DNA of 64,000 bases from Bathynomus jamesi. Lineage: Eukaryota; Arthropoda; Malacostraca; Isopoda; Cirolanidae. The notes beneath the pieces are model-generated. The model did no database searches and was not told the DNA's origin. It worked only from the letters and a program-made list of their open reading frames with translations. Location: contig JAJOZX010002572.1 of the NCBI GenBank assembly GCA_023014485.1, positions 586,483-650,482 on the forward strand, written 5' to 3'. The first letter of the stretch is position 1. The number at the start of each line of letters is the position of its first letter. Shown here in pieces: positions 20,540-31,458 of the stretch. The translations under genes were made by a program, and so were the position numbers.

Positions 20540-21919
20540 CTAGGGGCATTCAATATATTTTGCTGGCCCACCCTTTTTTCTTAGCTAAATAATAGGCCAT
20601 GGGGCTGAAATGTCTTTTGGGCCTAAGTTTGAACTTTCTGCGCTTCACATAACCGGATTTTTCCAGTTTGAACCTCCCCTCCTTGTATAAAACCGCTTTT
20701 AAACGCCCTTGTATAGAACCGATGGTTAACGCAGTTTCGAAAATGGCGTCTGACAGTGATGTGCTTCGTAAACAAAGAGCCGTTATCGAGTTCTTAACCG
20801 CAGAGAAGGAAACAGTTGGAAATATTCACAAACATCTACAAAACGTTTATGGAGATGCTGTTGTTGATCGAAGCACAGTTGGACGCTGGTCTAAACGTGT
20901 GAGATCATCGGAGAGAGGGAGAGCCAGCCTCGATGATGAGCCACGCAGCGGTCGCCCGGCATCGGCTGTGACATCTCACACTGTGCAACGTGCTAACAGC
21001 ATCATTCGATCAAATCAGCGCGTCACATACAAGGAGCTATCACTAGAGCTAGGAATTAGTGAAGGAAGTGTGAATACGATAATTCAGCAACTGGGATACT
21101 CAAAAGTGTGTTCACGGTTTGTTCCTCGCGAACTGACTCAAGATCACAAAGCCCAAAGAAAAGAAATTGCTTCTGAGTCATTGGTTCGATACGAGACAAA
21201 AGGGGATGACTTCCTTTCACGAACTGTGACTGGGGATGAGACTTGGGTACACCACTTTGAACCTGAAACAAAACGCCAATCCATGGAGTAGCATTACGCA
21301 GACTCCCCATGGAAAAAAAAGTTCAAAATGGCTCCCTCTGCAGGAAAGGTTATGGCCACCATCTTCTGGGACATGAAAGGGGTGATTCTGGTGGACATTA
21401 TGAAGAAAGGACAAACAATCAACTCGGAGGCATATATTGCTACACTACAGAGACTCCAGAGACGTATAAAGCGATTCGACAGGAGAGAAAACTGGAAGAC
21501 GTCCTTCTTTTGCACGATAACGCAAGACCACACAACAGTTTGCAAACAAGAGAGCTCATAACAAAAATGCGCTTGACACTGTTACTCCACCCTCCATACT
21601 TCCCGGATCTGGCACCTTCATACTTCCATTTGTTTGGGCCAATGAAGGATGCTCTTCGTGGAAGAAAGTTTCAGAGTGACGATGAAGTTGTTGAGGAGGT
21701 TAAGAGGTGGCTCCAGCGGAACCCAGCAGACTTTTACCAGCAAGGAATAAAGGGCCTTGTTTCGAGGTGGAGGAAAGCTGTAGAAAAGGATGGAGACTAT
21801 GTGGAAAAATAAAAACTTGTAAAAAAGGTATGTAACTACTTGTGTACAAAATTTCTGGAATTTGCAAGGAAATTTGGAAAGAAAAAAAAAAGGTGGGGGC
21901 AACATATGAGTGGCCCTCG
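20540..21919 (+). mobile_element. Mariner (DD34D type), full length but inactive
   Basis: Imperfect ends (CTAGGGGCATTC at left, CGAGGGCCACTC inverted at right) are flanked by TA. The 1.38-kb interior carries a nearly complete transposase gene on the plus strand. Length and organisation are normal for mariner. Confidence 0.8.
20743..21812 (+). pseudogene. Mariner transposase, third catalytic Asp replaced
   Basis: Starts MASDSDVLRKQ at 20743. The helix-turn-helix DNA-binding region spans residues about 1-110 (including the GRPASAVT linker). First catalytic Asp lies in VTGDETWVHHFEPETK (about 21225) and the second in LLHDNARPH (about 21510). The third motif reads YFPDLAPSYFHLFGPM, with Tyr where DD34D enzymes have Asp (LAPSDYH). 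A TAG replaces Trp at 21289, and a frameshift lies between about 21440 and 21500. It therefore has three independent defects. Chosen start: the shorter ATG matches usual mariner N-termini; an upstream in-frame ATG at 20668 also exists. Confidence 0.85.
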
Positions 21920-22149
21920 TATATACCTATTTGGCTACTCATTGGGGCTTATAAACGTAGGCATTTTCACAAGAATAATCCCCGAGACTCCATAATTTAT
22001 ATGGACTATGGTAGCGGAATTATATATTTTTAAATTTCTTAATAAGATGGTAGCATCACCACTCCAATGTAGACATTGCCTGAGGTAATCGGTATAGGTC
22101 AGGTAATCTGGAGAAAGCATCACCAAACAGACAGTTTAACTATACTCCA

Positions 22150-22665
22150 AACAATCACTTGAAATACACAAATGAAATGTTTAAAGCTAATAGAAAGGCA
22201 GCAGAATGGTGTCATCGTGGACAACGGCGAATATTTGTATTGAACCATTTGGGTTCAAGTTTGCAACCGTTACTTCGAGTCGGGTTAGTGTTAAACGTAA
22301 AAAGTTTAGAATAGTCGACGTTGTTGATCCTATTCAGAAGTTTAAAAACCTGGATGAATTCGCCTCTAAACTGTCGCTTTTTTAAGGAATACAAATAGAG
22401 GGATCAGCGAGCCTACGACCATATGATTTATGACGGACAGCCGGGATTAGTTTTGTCGCTCTGGCTTCAACACTCTCGAGTCTTTGTATGTCCTTTCTCA
22501 TGGAAGGAAACCAGAATTGCACGACGTATTCTAGGTGGGGCCAAACCAACGCGTTGTAGAGAGGAAGAATATCATCTTTGCTTCGGTACGAGAACTAATT
22601 CTTAATATAACCAACTACATTTCTTTTCAACTTCGACGCAGTTTTTGGAAAACTTGAAATCACTG
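22150..22665 (-). pseudogene. CR1-type LINE reverse transcriptase C-terminus, part 1 (split by hAT)
   Basis: The minus strand reads KTASKLKRN..VGYIKN, LPLYNALVWPHLEYVVQFW, RGEFIQVFKLLNRINNVDYSKLF and NPTRSNGCKLEPKWF, the order seen in the CR1 copies at 26424 and 31473. Frame changes separate them. The upstream part of the same reading continues at 23609 beyond the hAT insertion. Confidence 0.75.
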
Positions 22666-22673
22666 CTTATAAC

Positions 22674-23600
22674 CAGTGGTGGGCACCGTTAACCAAAAAG
22701 TTAACTTCGTTAACCGCTAATCCGTTAACCGTTAATCCGTTAATTCGTTAAACATGTAACGGAAGTTACCGATAAACCGTTAACGTTAACTTTTATTATA
22801 AAAAAAATGAAAAACACAATATATATAATTTAATTTTCCCTCTTCTTCTCGTTCTCCATTTTGTCCATGAGATGCATGTTGCCCTTCATGAAAATTAGCA
22901 TATCAAAGTTTTCATCAGACAGGGATGATCTCTTGGCCCTCAGGATGTCCTTGCCCATAGAGAACAAACGCTCCACTGCAGCACTGGAGGGGATGGCTGT
23001 GTTGAACTTGATGAACAAGTCCACCAACACTTGCTCACCCAAGAAGGCAGCATCTGTCAGCAAGTCCTTGGAGTTGGTCTCCAGCCAGGTCTTGACCAAG
23101 TTCTGGCCTTGCCCTTGAGTGACCTGTGGCTTCTGCTGCTCTCTTTTGTCTGGATGACAGCACTGAAGACGTCATCCTCCTCCTCCTCCTCCTCGTTGTT
23201 GCTGCCTCCACTGTTGCTGCCCACTTCGTTGGACTGCTGCTTCATGGCCTCCTCGACTGTACCCTCCATAAATAACTACCATATTTGGTAAGACACAAAT
23301 TGTGGCGACGGAAACAAATATATCGCCTGATTTTGCACTGCGGAAATGGAAATTCGTTCATCACTATTAACAGTGGCGGATTAATTGCGCACCTGCTCAG
23401 CACTGAAAATAATAGAAACTTTTAAACGTTTATTTATGAATTTTTTGGGTTAACGGACTTGAGTTAACGGAAGTTAAATGTAACGGAAGTTAATTAGTCC
23501 GATAATGATTTTCAAAGTTAACTTAAAAGTTAAATCGTTAACGAAAAAGTTAACTTCGTTAATTAACGATTAACGGATTAACGGTTTGTGCCCAGCTTTG
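22674..23600 (-). mobile_element. Short hAT (non-autonomous) with 8-bp target duplication CTTATAAC
   Basis: Begins CAGTGGTGGGCACCGTTAAC and ends inverted GTGCCCAGCTTTG, with CTTATAAC on both sides (22666-22673 and 23601-23608). Both ends are packed with GTTAAC/GTTAACG motifs. The minus strand keeps only the transposase C-terminus (about 23270-22830), including the dimerisation motif PSSAAVERLFSMGKDILR, with a frameshift near 23100. Its ends and protein are close to those of the long hAT at 34047-37553, so it is probably a deletion derivative of that family. Confidence 0.9.
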
Positions 23601-23608
23601 CTTATAAC

Positions 23609-23860
23609 CCCCCCCCCCTATCCCCCAAAGTCTTTTTCCAAGTTGGTCCCCGTTAAAAGGCATTCTTGCCAAGTGGTAGACCAATTCGCGAGCTGAGCTA
23701 GATCTTTTTGAATTTTTAAGACGAAAGAGCATAATACTATATAATCATACGTTATAATACTATATTCAAAATACTTATCATTATCTAATAGATGAGAGAG
23801 AGTTACAAGGAGAAGCAGCAGCCTCAAAACCTTTCGGTCCACTCGGGGGTTCCTGTTATT
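23609..23860 (-). pseudogene. CR1-type LINE, part 2, and a second CR1 3' tail
   Basis: From about 23720 to 23609 the minus strand reads LKIQKDLAQLANWSTTWQ and TNLEKDFG, the segment just upstream of the part at 22150-22665. At 23792-23860 lies a separate CR1 3' tail (..TTCTCCTTGTAACTCTCTC) like that of the copy at 31459. A C8-10 homopolymer lies at about 23608-23618. Confidence 0.65.
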
Positions 23861-24479
23861 AAACTAATGCATTTTTAAATTATTCTGACAGTAGTAAAAA
23901 AGTGGCTAAAAAAGCATCAAGCTCTCTCCCTACCCTCCGTTCCCTCCCCACCAGAGGCGGGTACGGGAAAAGGTTGAAAAAAATACTTTGACCCTGGAAA
24001 AGTAGCCATGAAAATTTTACAGGAAAGAGGAGAATATATAAACAAGCTCTACAATTACGCTATGCATACACAGAAATCATACACAAGATAGCCACCGTTG
24101 TTTAAGCTAATATAATATATTTGTGCTGGTTGTATATCAACTACTTGGTATCGTCACAAAAACCTCGAACATATGGTTCTGATTTTATACAAAATATTTA
24201 CAGCTCTATTTACCGATGTATCGGGGCAGCAAAGACCACATGACCCACTCCAGACTAGCCAAAAAAGGATTAAGAGAGGAAACCATCATATTCTCCATGT
24301 CTACACCCATGTACGCGCAAAGCCATCAGACAGAAATAAAAGTAAGGCTTCTCTTCTCCTCATTCCCTTGGGCCACTGCCGGCAAAGTGATGAAATGCTT
24401 CGACAAAAAAAGGGTGAAACAGGAATTCGAAAAGAAAATTAGATTTTTCACACTATGCTTTCACCTTTCACGTGCACCC

Positions 24480-24485
<6 letters not shown>
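23861..24485. other. Unassigned sequence with a 250-bp open frame
   Basis: The plus-strand frame at 24216-24470 (..LAKKGLREETIIFSMSTPM..) is open and not low-complexity, but I recognise no family. The rest is noncoding. It ends at a (GA)n run that belongs to the CR1 3' tail. Confidence 0.35.
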
Positions 24486-24519
<34 letters not shown>

Positions 24520-24565
24520 CACTCACAAAAGGCCTTGCGGCCCATACCGAGGAGGTACCAATGGC
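24486..24565 (-). mobile_element. 3' tail of CR1 copy 1, cut off by a hAT insertion
   Basis: The minus strand reads GGTACCTCCTCGGTATGGGC, CGCAAGGCCTTTT and (TC)n, as at the 3' end of the copy at 31459-31540. It continues the element at 26386, the CCAATGGC at the boundary being the hAT target duplication. Confidence 0.85.
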
Positions 24566-25247
24566 CAGTGATGGGCAGTATCTAGATATATGTATCGCCG
24601 ATACGTATCGATCGATACTTTTGTATCGGTATCGGTATCGCTTGAGCTACTTGACAAAAGTATCGATCTATCGGTATCGCTAAGGTCAATTTTCTTAAAT
24701 GTATCGAAAAAAATCGATACATCGATACATGAATAAGAATTTTTAATATTTAAATAGATGTTATAATATGACACTACTGAGTTATATTTATGAATATACA
24801 TAAATAATAATATTATTAAATATTTATTTAATGACAGTACTACTCTACTGTACTGGTCACGTTACACAGTACGGCGCAACGTTTAAACACGTTTGTACTT
24901 GTGTTATTGAGATTAATTAACCATAATATAGAAACGCTCATAATATAGAAACGCTCATATAATATAGAAACGCTCATTGTTGTTGCTCCTGTAGAACGGT
25001 TGCTTAGTTTGGCTGGTCACATTCACGCTCCAAAAAGGAATAGACTGTCTGACCAGATGTTTAGCCAGCTGGTATTTTTGAAGGGTAATAGTAATTACTT
25101 TTAATTGTTAGTGTAATATTTTCAGTCATTCATGTATCCTACAAAATTAAAACATACTTTCATTAAATAAAGCAATTGTTTTTATTTACATCTATAAAAC
25201 CCATTAAAATGTCGTTGATTTTACTTAGTGCGTACAAATTACTAGTA

Positions 25248-26198
25248 CCGGGTGTCTCAAAATAGATGGAACCCATTGACATGATAATAATTTATTACTC
25301 AGAAAGTAAACTCCAAAAAAGATTACATTTCCTGGAAGCTGATATGATAACAATTAAAAAATGAAGATTTGAGGTCTCTAGATCAAAGGATACATTTATT
25401 AGAGCACATGTTCCAAATGACCGCCGTTGCGCTGCAGACACACTTGAAGCCGATGAGCGAAGTTGTCAATCACCCTGACACCCTGCACAGAGTGCAAGGG
25501 CCTCTGAAGCACCTCGTCTGGGGCTTGTGTGCCCCAAAACACATTGTTCTTGCTATTGACATACCCACTGAGCAAGAAGTGTGCTTCGTCGCTGAACCAA
25601 ACATCATCAAGAAAGTCAGGATCCTCTTCGATCTTGTTCTCGAACCACCGGCACATCACAACACATTTTGCCATGTCAGCTGGTGTGAGTTTATGCTTGA
25701 TCTGGATCCTGTATGGGTACAGCTGAAGATCCTTGATCAAGATTCTTTGCACTGACGCACGTGAAAGACCCAGATCTTGGCAACGTCTTCGGATTGACTT
25801 TTTCGGACTCCTTCCGACAGAATCTCTCACCGCATTCACATTGTCAGGAGATCTTGCAGTCACCTTCCTGCCAGATCTGGGTGTTTCTGCTTTCTTGTTG
25901 AGATTGTTTACTGATCCTGTGGCTTGAAATTGTGTGCCCAACGATAAATTTGGCTTTTCTGGGGATAATTGTTGAAGTTGAACTTCCTGCGAAATTTCGC
26001 TTGCACAGTTTTGAATGATTTCATCTCCAAATAAGTAGTGACGCAAAAAATTTTTTCCTCCTTTGTCCAAGGCATTTTGATTGATAATTATTATTGTTAT
26101 CGTCTCGTCTCTTCAAATCTGAAAAAATAGAACGAGAACATTAATATTGGCAGAATTATTAGCAGTGACATGGGTTGCATGTATATTGAGACACCCTG
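25248..26198 (-). mobile_element. Mariner-like element nested in the hAT
   Basis: Inverted ends C(C/A)GGGTGTCTCAA are flanked by TA (25246-25247, 26199-26200). It carries a broken transposase on the minus strand lacking the catalytic centre. It lies wholly inside the hAT, so it arrived later. Confidence 0.85.
25399..26079 (-). pseudogene. Mariner-like transposase with the catalytic middle deleted
   Basis: Starts at the ATG at 26079 (MPWTKEEKIFCVTTYLEMK). A 1-base loss near 25930 shifts the frame from the first helix-turn-helix (KSQIYRWAHNF) to the linker (NNLNKKAETPRSGRK). The second DNA-binding part (RASVQRILIKDLQLYPYRIQ) and the first catalytic Asp (DDVWFSDEAHF) follow. After RPLHS the frame jumps directly to the C-terminus (CLQRNGGHLEHVL): the region with the other two acidic residues is deleted. 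The family is widespread in arthropods (remembered). DNA binding might persist, catalysis cannot. Confidence 0.85.
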
Positions 26199-26423
26199 TA
26201 TAAACAATAATATCTAATACCTACATATTAAATGAATAATTATAAAAATGTACCGGCGATGCATGTATCGGTATCGCTTAAGACATCTAGAAAGTATCGG
26301 CGTATCGGTATCGCCTAAGACGTTCTTCATGTATCGATGTATCGGTATCGCTTTAGCGATTTTCATGTATCGATGCCCATCACTGCCAATGGCAACGGGT
26401 GCCAGAGAAAAATTCCTACACCC

Positions 26424-29181
26424 TCAAATAGTGTGCAAAATTCGGTCTAACCTTTTCTTGAACTGATCCACAGAGGAACTGTTCACAACTTCTAAAGGTA
26501 GCCTGTTCCACGTGTCACAGATCTTATAGGTAGAGTAATTCGCACACACACTAGTGCTAAACCGTTTCAAATCCAACTTCCAACCATTGTTGCGAGTTGG
26601 GTTATTTAAACTAAACATGCTTCTAAAATCGACATCGTTGAACCCACGTAAGAGCTTGAAAACCTCGATGAGTTGACCGCGCAGCCTCCGAGTTTCCAGC
26701 GAAAACAAATTCAGGGCGCGTAAGCGTCGATTGTAGCCCATATGCCTAACGGAAGGGATTAACTTTGTGGCCCTCGCTTGGACTGGCTCCAGCCTGTCAA
26801 TATCTTTTCTGAGGGTGAGTGACCAGAACTGCACAGCATACTCCAGGTGCGGCCGAACCAGGAAATTGTACAGAGAAAGTACAATCTCCTTGTTCCGAAA
26901 TCGAAATTGCCTCCTGATATAACCCAACAGCTACTCGGCTTTCTTTTCCACCTCTACGCAGTTTGGTAAACTTAAGGTCGCTGCTAATTAGCACACCCAA
27001 GTCCTTTTCCAAATCAGTCGCCTCGATATTACTCCGCAATATGGAGTAGTCCGACTTGGGATTGGTGTAGCCAGTGTGCATGACCTTGCATTTACCGAAA
27101 TTAAACGCCATTTGCCATTTTTCGGACCACTCTCCTATCCTACGTTGGTCCGCGCGCAGTTGCTCGATCGCCTCGGGCGCCCCAACATTGGCCCCAAATT
27201 TGGTGTCATCAGCGAATTTGGCGATCCTGCTGACGATGCTACCGTCGATATTATTTATGTAAATGATAAACAACAGTGGCCCCAAAACGGAACCCTGACG
27301 AACCCCGCTAGTGATCGAGGCCCAACCCGAGTTAGCCCCTTTCATTACAACCCTCTGCCGCCTATTCTTCAGCCAATTTTCAATCCACCTACCTACTTCC
27401 CCACCGATACCCAGCGCGCGCACTTTCGCCATTAGCTGGCGGTGAGGTACCTTATCAAAGGCTTTCTGAAAGTCGAGATAAAGTATATCAATCGCCCTAC
27501 TCTTATCGTACTCACCCAACATGACGTCGAAAAACTCGAGCAAGTTGGTGAGACACGACCTATGCCGCCCAAACCCATGTTGGGAGTCCACAAGCAGCTT
27601 GTATGAATCCAAATGGTCAACGGTACTATCCGCTATTATCCCCTCTAATAATTTACCTGCAACCGAAGTGAGACTAATGGGACGATAGTTCCCTGGACTT
27701 TCGTGATCCCCTTTCTTAAAGATAGGGGTCACGTTGGCTTCCCTCCAGTCACCAGGCACCTGGCCCGTCTCCAACGATTTGTTGAAGGCTGTAGCCAGGT
27801 GGGGAGCCACCTGCTCGCGCACTTCTCGCAAGACTCTGGGGAGGAACTGGTCTGGCCCAGGAGCCTTAAACGCGCTCAGTTTGTCTATTCTATCGGCAAC
27901 GACTGTCGCGGTACACCGAACACTATCCAGGCCAGCACCTTCGTGCCTGACGCCTGGCTCGGGGATGACGCGGGTGTCCTCCATGGTGAACACTCCACAA
28001 AGTACTCATTCAGCACATTAGTGATGTCCGCGTCGGAGGTCCGCAGCGCACCGCTGTGGTCCTTTAACGGGCCTATCATGCTTCTAATGGGCTTTCTACT
28101 ATTAACATAACTGAAGAACTCCTTAGGGTTCCCCTTGCAGAGGCTTGCCACCCGTAGTTCTTCGTTACGTTTGGCTAGCCTAACCTTTACCTTCACTTCC
28201 CTGCACAGGCGGACATACGCCTCAGTGTTCTCATGGGAACGATTGGCCTTCGCCCTCCTATACGCAGCTTTCCTATTTCGGATAGCCGAAGCGATGTCAC
28301 GACTGAACCACTTAGGCTGAGTTGAAGCAGGTGTGACCGGTTTTGAGGGTATGGCAGCAGACTGCAACACCATAAACTGGTCCCGGAATGCACTCCACAC
28401 TCCCTCAACATCGCCGCCGACCTCTAACCCCTATCTCACCTACGCTATCCCGGAGGCCAACAAAGTCCGCCCGCCGTAGATCGAGCTTACTACCTCTCGA
28501 GTTAGTACGCTTCACTCGAGGGACGCAGACACAGAACCTAATCAGACCGTGATTCGTCAACGGTGAGGCCAGTGACGAGGTTGTCTTCGGTCGTGAAAAC
28601 TAAGCCTAGAACGCTTTCGCCTCGTGTAGGCCCATTGACCCACTGAGTCAGGAAGTTCTCATCAGCAAAGTCAACTAGCCTCCTCCCTTCGGCATCAGCA
28701 GTCCTGTCTTCCCAGTTTATGCCGCGACAGTTCAAGTCCCCTAAAACTACACACACCCTGTCCCCTAGCAGGCTACGGAGTTCGGTGTACAGGGTTATAT
28801 CCTCCTCGAGGAGGAGATGCGGAGGTCTGTACACCAAGATTAACCTATAGTTCGTCCCTCCCACGTTCAGATCGACGTCAAGCAGCTCCCGTTCCGATCG
28901 GAACTGGCAGTGAACTGGACTCAACGTTTCCCTAACGTATATTAGTACCCCTACCCCTCCCTACGGGTGCGTTCCTTGTGAAACATTCTATACCCAGGAA
29001 TCTCGAACTCCCCAAAGTAGTCCCTACGATCAGTATGAATCCAGGACTCGGTTAAAGCAACGATATCCTGGTATTCTGATGCTAAGAGCGCCCGTAGATC
29101 GCAAAACCTATTCCTAATCGACCTAGCATTAAAAAGCACTGCAGGGAGGGAGCTTTCCCTATTCTGACCGCCCCCTAGCAC
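26424..29181 (-). pseudogene. CR1 ORF2: endonuclease and reverse transcriptase (broken)
   Basis: The endonuclease starts at 29181 with FNARSIRN, ITESW-like ALTESWIH and, after a frameshift near 28955, VYRPP, GDLNCRGINWED and a terminal SRSD at 28538. A linker with KWFSRDIASAIRNRKAAYRR follows. The reverse transcriptase (27993-26797) shows KAPGPDQFLPRVL, NYRPISLTSV, LYLDFQKAFDKVPH, GVRQGSVLGPLLFIIYINN and the catalytic FADD. A C-terminal segment (LGYIRRQFRFRNKEIV to LPLEVVNSSS) reaches 26424. Frame breaks lie near 28955, 28535, 27990 and 26960. The enzyme would nick target DNA and copy the element RNA. Confidence 0.92.
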
Positions 29182-29346
29182 GACCGGTTTCCCGAACAGC
29201 CAGGTCTATCGGGAGTTGAAGAGCCCCTCACCAACGAAGGGGCAACTTCCGTAGGAGCCTGAGCCCCCTCCAACGGGGAAGGAAGGTCACCCACCTGTAC
29301 ATGGACGCACCCTTCAGTTGAAGGTATGTCCGCCAGCGGCTCAAGA

Positions 29347-30501
29347 TCATCTCTCCCCCGGTGGGAGTCCGTCATCAATCCCCGGGCTCGATCTCACCAT
29401 ACGGTATAGGTGTGGGTCGAGCAGCGTGCCTAGCACACCTTTACCCTTGTCATTGAGGTGGACACCATCCTTCTGATAAACGTCCCACCTACCCGAAAAC
29501 GCGTCGAAGGGGTCAATAAACCTCATGCCCAGTGGGACGCACAAGTCTTGCACCCTCTCGTTGATGCCAATGACCTTACTGAGCGCGTGGTCACTGCCAG
29601 TCATCCGCAGTAAAATACCCATCAACATTCCCCTGTCCGTCTTAAGTTTTAGATCATCCGCAAGAGACATGATCTCGGTGATGATCCCTTCCGTCGAACC
29701 TCCCTACCGCCTTTGAGGAACAGGTCGTTGCCACCAGCGTGGGCAACGATCGCAGTCCTCTGACAAGTCACGTGCAGCTTCTCTAACTCCTTCCTTAAGT
29801 GCGCCGTTCCCCGGCCGGGTAAGCACCTTGCCTTCCTCCTGTCCCGGTTTGCAGAAGCAAAGTACTTCTTTTCCTGGCCCCTGATCTGTGAGTCCCCAAT
29901 CAAAACGGTGTATTCCTCCTTCGCGCACAGGAGACTAAAGTGGTTGGAGGTCCTGACAGCAGCAACCGGGGTCTCAGGTTTCGGCTTCGCAGCCTTCTTG
30001 CCCGATACCTTTCGATACCCGTCGCCACCCGTCGACTCAGCCACACTTACAACACCCGACCCACCCCGACCAGCAGCTACATCCTTCGGTTTCTTTGGGC
30101 CATCAGTAGGCCCCTTCCCACCCTTCTCTATTGGCTCCTTCTTTGTGTCCTCCCTTCCCTCCACCTTACGTCGCGGTTCCGTGCATTCCACGTGGGTCGC
30201 TTGCGATTCCTGACACTGATTTTGCACCCCGGCCCCGGTTGCACCTCTACCCTTTCTCCGCGGTCTCGCGCTCTCTCCAGTCCGCCGCTGGACCGCCTTT
30301 CCAGTGCAGCTATCCTATCAATGAGCTCCAGCGTGGAGGCGCAGCCGCGTCAGTGACCGCCGCGCCTCCAACAGCCGATCTGGACGACTCGAGCCGCCGG
30401 ACCGTCTCCTCTAGCTTCTCGTACAACTGCATGAGCTCGCGCACTGAGCCTTCATTTTCTGCTGTCCAGTCATTGTAACTTTTTTCTAACTCCGAATACA
30501 C
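29347..30501 (-). pseudogene. CR1 ORF1 with SGNH-hydrolase (esterase) domain (broken)
   Basis: The minus strand first encodes a heptad-rich segment from 30501 (SVRELMQLYEKLEETVRRLESS), a likely coiled coil, then a Lys/Gly/Pro-rich linker. An SGNH-type hydrolase follows: block I VLIGDSQIRG (about 29900, serine nucleophile), block III HAGGNDLFL (about 29725), block V DGVHLNDKG (about 29455, Asp-His pair). All catalytic motifs are visible. Frame changes near 30300 and 29690 break the gene. Esterase-bearing ORF1 proteins are a known CR1 trait; their role in retrotransposition is not settled. Confidence 0.85.
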
Positions 30502-30509
30502 TGAATAAG

Positions 30510-31160
30510 ATAAAGCGTTCTAGCAATGAAAACTATCGAAAACGTTCTGACCAGTACATAAAAAAGGAGGGGTGTGCGAGTTCTTCCCGCGCAAGCCGCA
30601 TCCGCCTATCTGCAAGTGACGTTCATCCCATCCAGAAGACTATACCTCTCGCTGCTGCTGCACCGACCAAGGGTCTCCCCAGGGCCGGACAGTCCCAAAC
30701 ATGTCGCAGCTTCCAACTGACAAACACTCGCGACGCAGGCGTCACGGATTTCCCGCCAGGAGCGACAGCGAGATGCAGCTCCTTACTAAGTCTTGCTAGT
30801 CACTCACAAGCGGCCAGACTCTTAGAATCCAGTGTTCAAGGGATATCCCACCAGACCCAGCAGCTACGCCCAAGACTTTCCGCTGGCCTGGCAGCCAGCT
30901 GGGAAGTAAAGCTCTCTCACCTAAGAGCAGTACAGCCGAGCACCATCAATTGGTCACCAAAGAACGGTCGCAGGGTGCTGGTCAGGTCATTACGCGTTAG
31001 GAATGGGCTTAACGGGACACTAGCCACACTCCATTCATCGCGCCCCTACGCATGGGACCCCTTCATCCCAGTCTCTCACGACCTACGAGCGTTAAGCGGT
31101 GTTATTTATAGAGGTTCCAAAGCCTCTCTTCCCACGCATGAGGTAGCAGTAGGGTCATAA
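30510..31160 (-). other. Probable CR1 5' untranslated region
   Basis: GC-rich sequence directly upstream of ORF1 on the minus strand with no long open frame. A CTATAAATAACA box lies at about 31103-31114 on this strand. That it acts as a promoter is inference; LINE promoters are often internal. Confidence 0.4.
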
Positions 31161-31458
31161 TAGTAAAGTAGAGAAAAAGATTTAATACTAAAAGAAAAGT
31201 TTTTTTTTTTTTTTTTTTGCAGTCAGAGGAAAGCATCCTTAACCTAAGTTAAAATGACAGAATAGGAAGGGGATGGGGTCCTAGTAACCCACGGGACAGG
31301 ATTGTACAACAGACTTCACCCGCCCTCCCGAAAGAGAGAGAACCTAAAGGAACTGGCAGCCAATTTCTTTAGAATCCCACGACTCGGGACCGGAGGGCTG
31401 TCACACCCGAAGTATAAAGCTTACAACACCCAGAAGAGATGTGCATAACTTTATACAG
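31161..31458. other. Spacer between two CR1 copies with a T18 run
   Basis: A poly-T of about 18 lies at 31200-31218. The rest is noncoding, GC-moderate, unassigned. Confidence 0.5.

Larger units (their letters stand above)
24566..26385 (+). mobile_element. hAT element with 8-bp target duplication CCAATGGC
   Basis: Ends are CAGTGATGGGCA and its inverse, flanked by CCAATGGC (24558-24565 and 26386-26393). Subterminal regions carry many GTATCGGTATCG and ATCGATAC motifs. The plus strand at 24978-25100 keeps a transposase C-terminal dimerisation segment (PVERLLSLAGHIHAPKRNRLS). A 17-19 bp unit containing AATATAGAAACGCTCAT is repeated three times at about 24925-24978. A mariner (25248-26198) is inserted in it. 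Non-autonomous. Confidence 0.9.
26386..31160 (-). mobile_element. CR1-type LINE, near full length (copy 1)
   Basis: A minus-strand element with GC-rich 5' region (about 31160-30510), ORF1 (30501-29347), ORF2 (29181-26424) and a 3' region that continues after the hAT at 24565-24486. ORF1 has an SGNH-esterase domain and ORF2 an endonuclease and reverse transcriptase, the typical CR1 layout. GC content is much higher than in the surroundings. Both ORFs have several frame breaks, so the copy is not active. Confidence 0.9.

Noticed and set aside
24216..24470. Named function for the open frame ..LAKKGLREETIIFSMSTPM..
   Set aside because: I could not tie it to any family; left unassigned rather than guessed.
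27703..28110. Plus-strand open frames across the CR1 copies (also 29908-30478 and 32847-33239)
   Set aside because: Antisense shadows of ORF1/ORF2 in GC-rich LINE sequence; none has a recognisable pattern.
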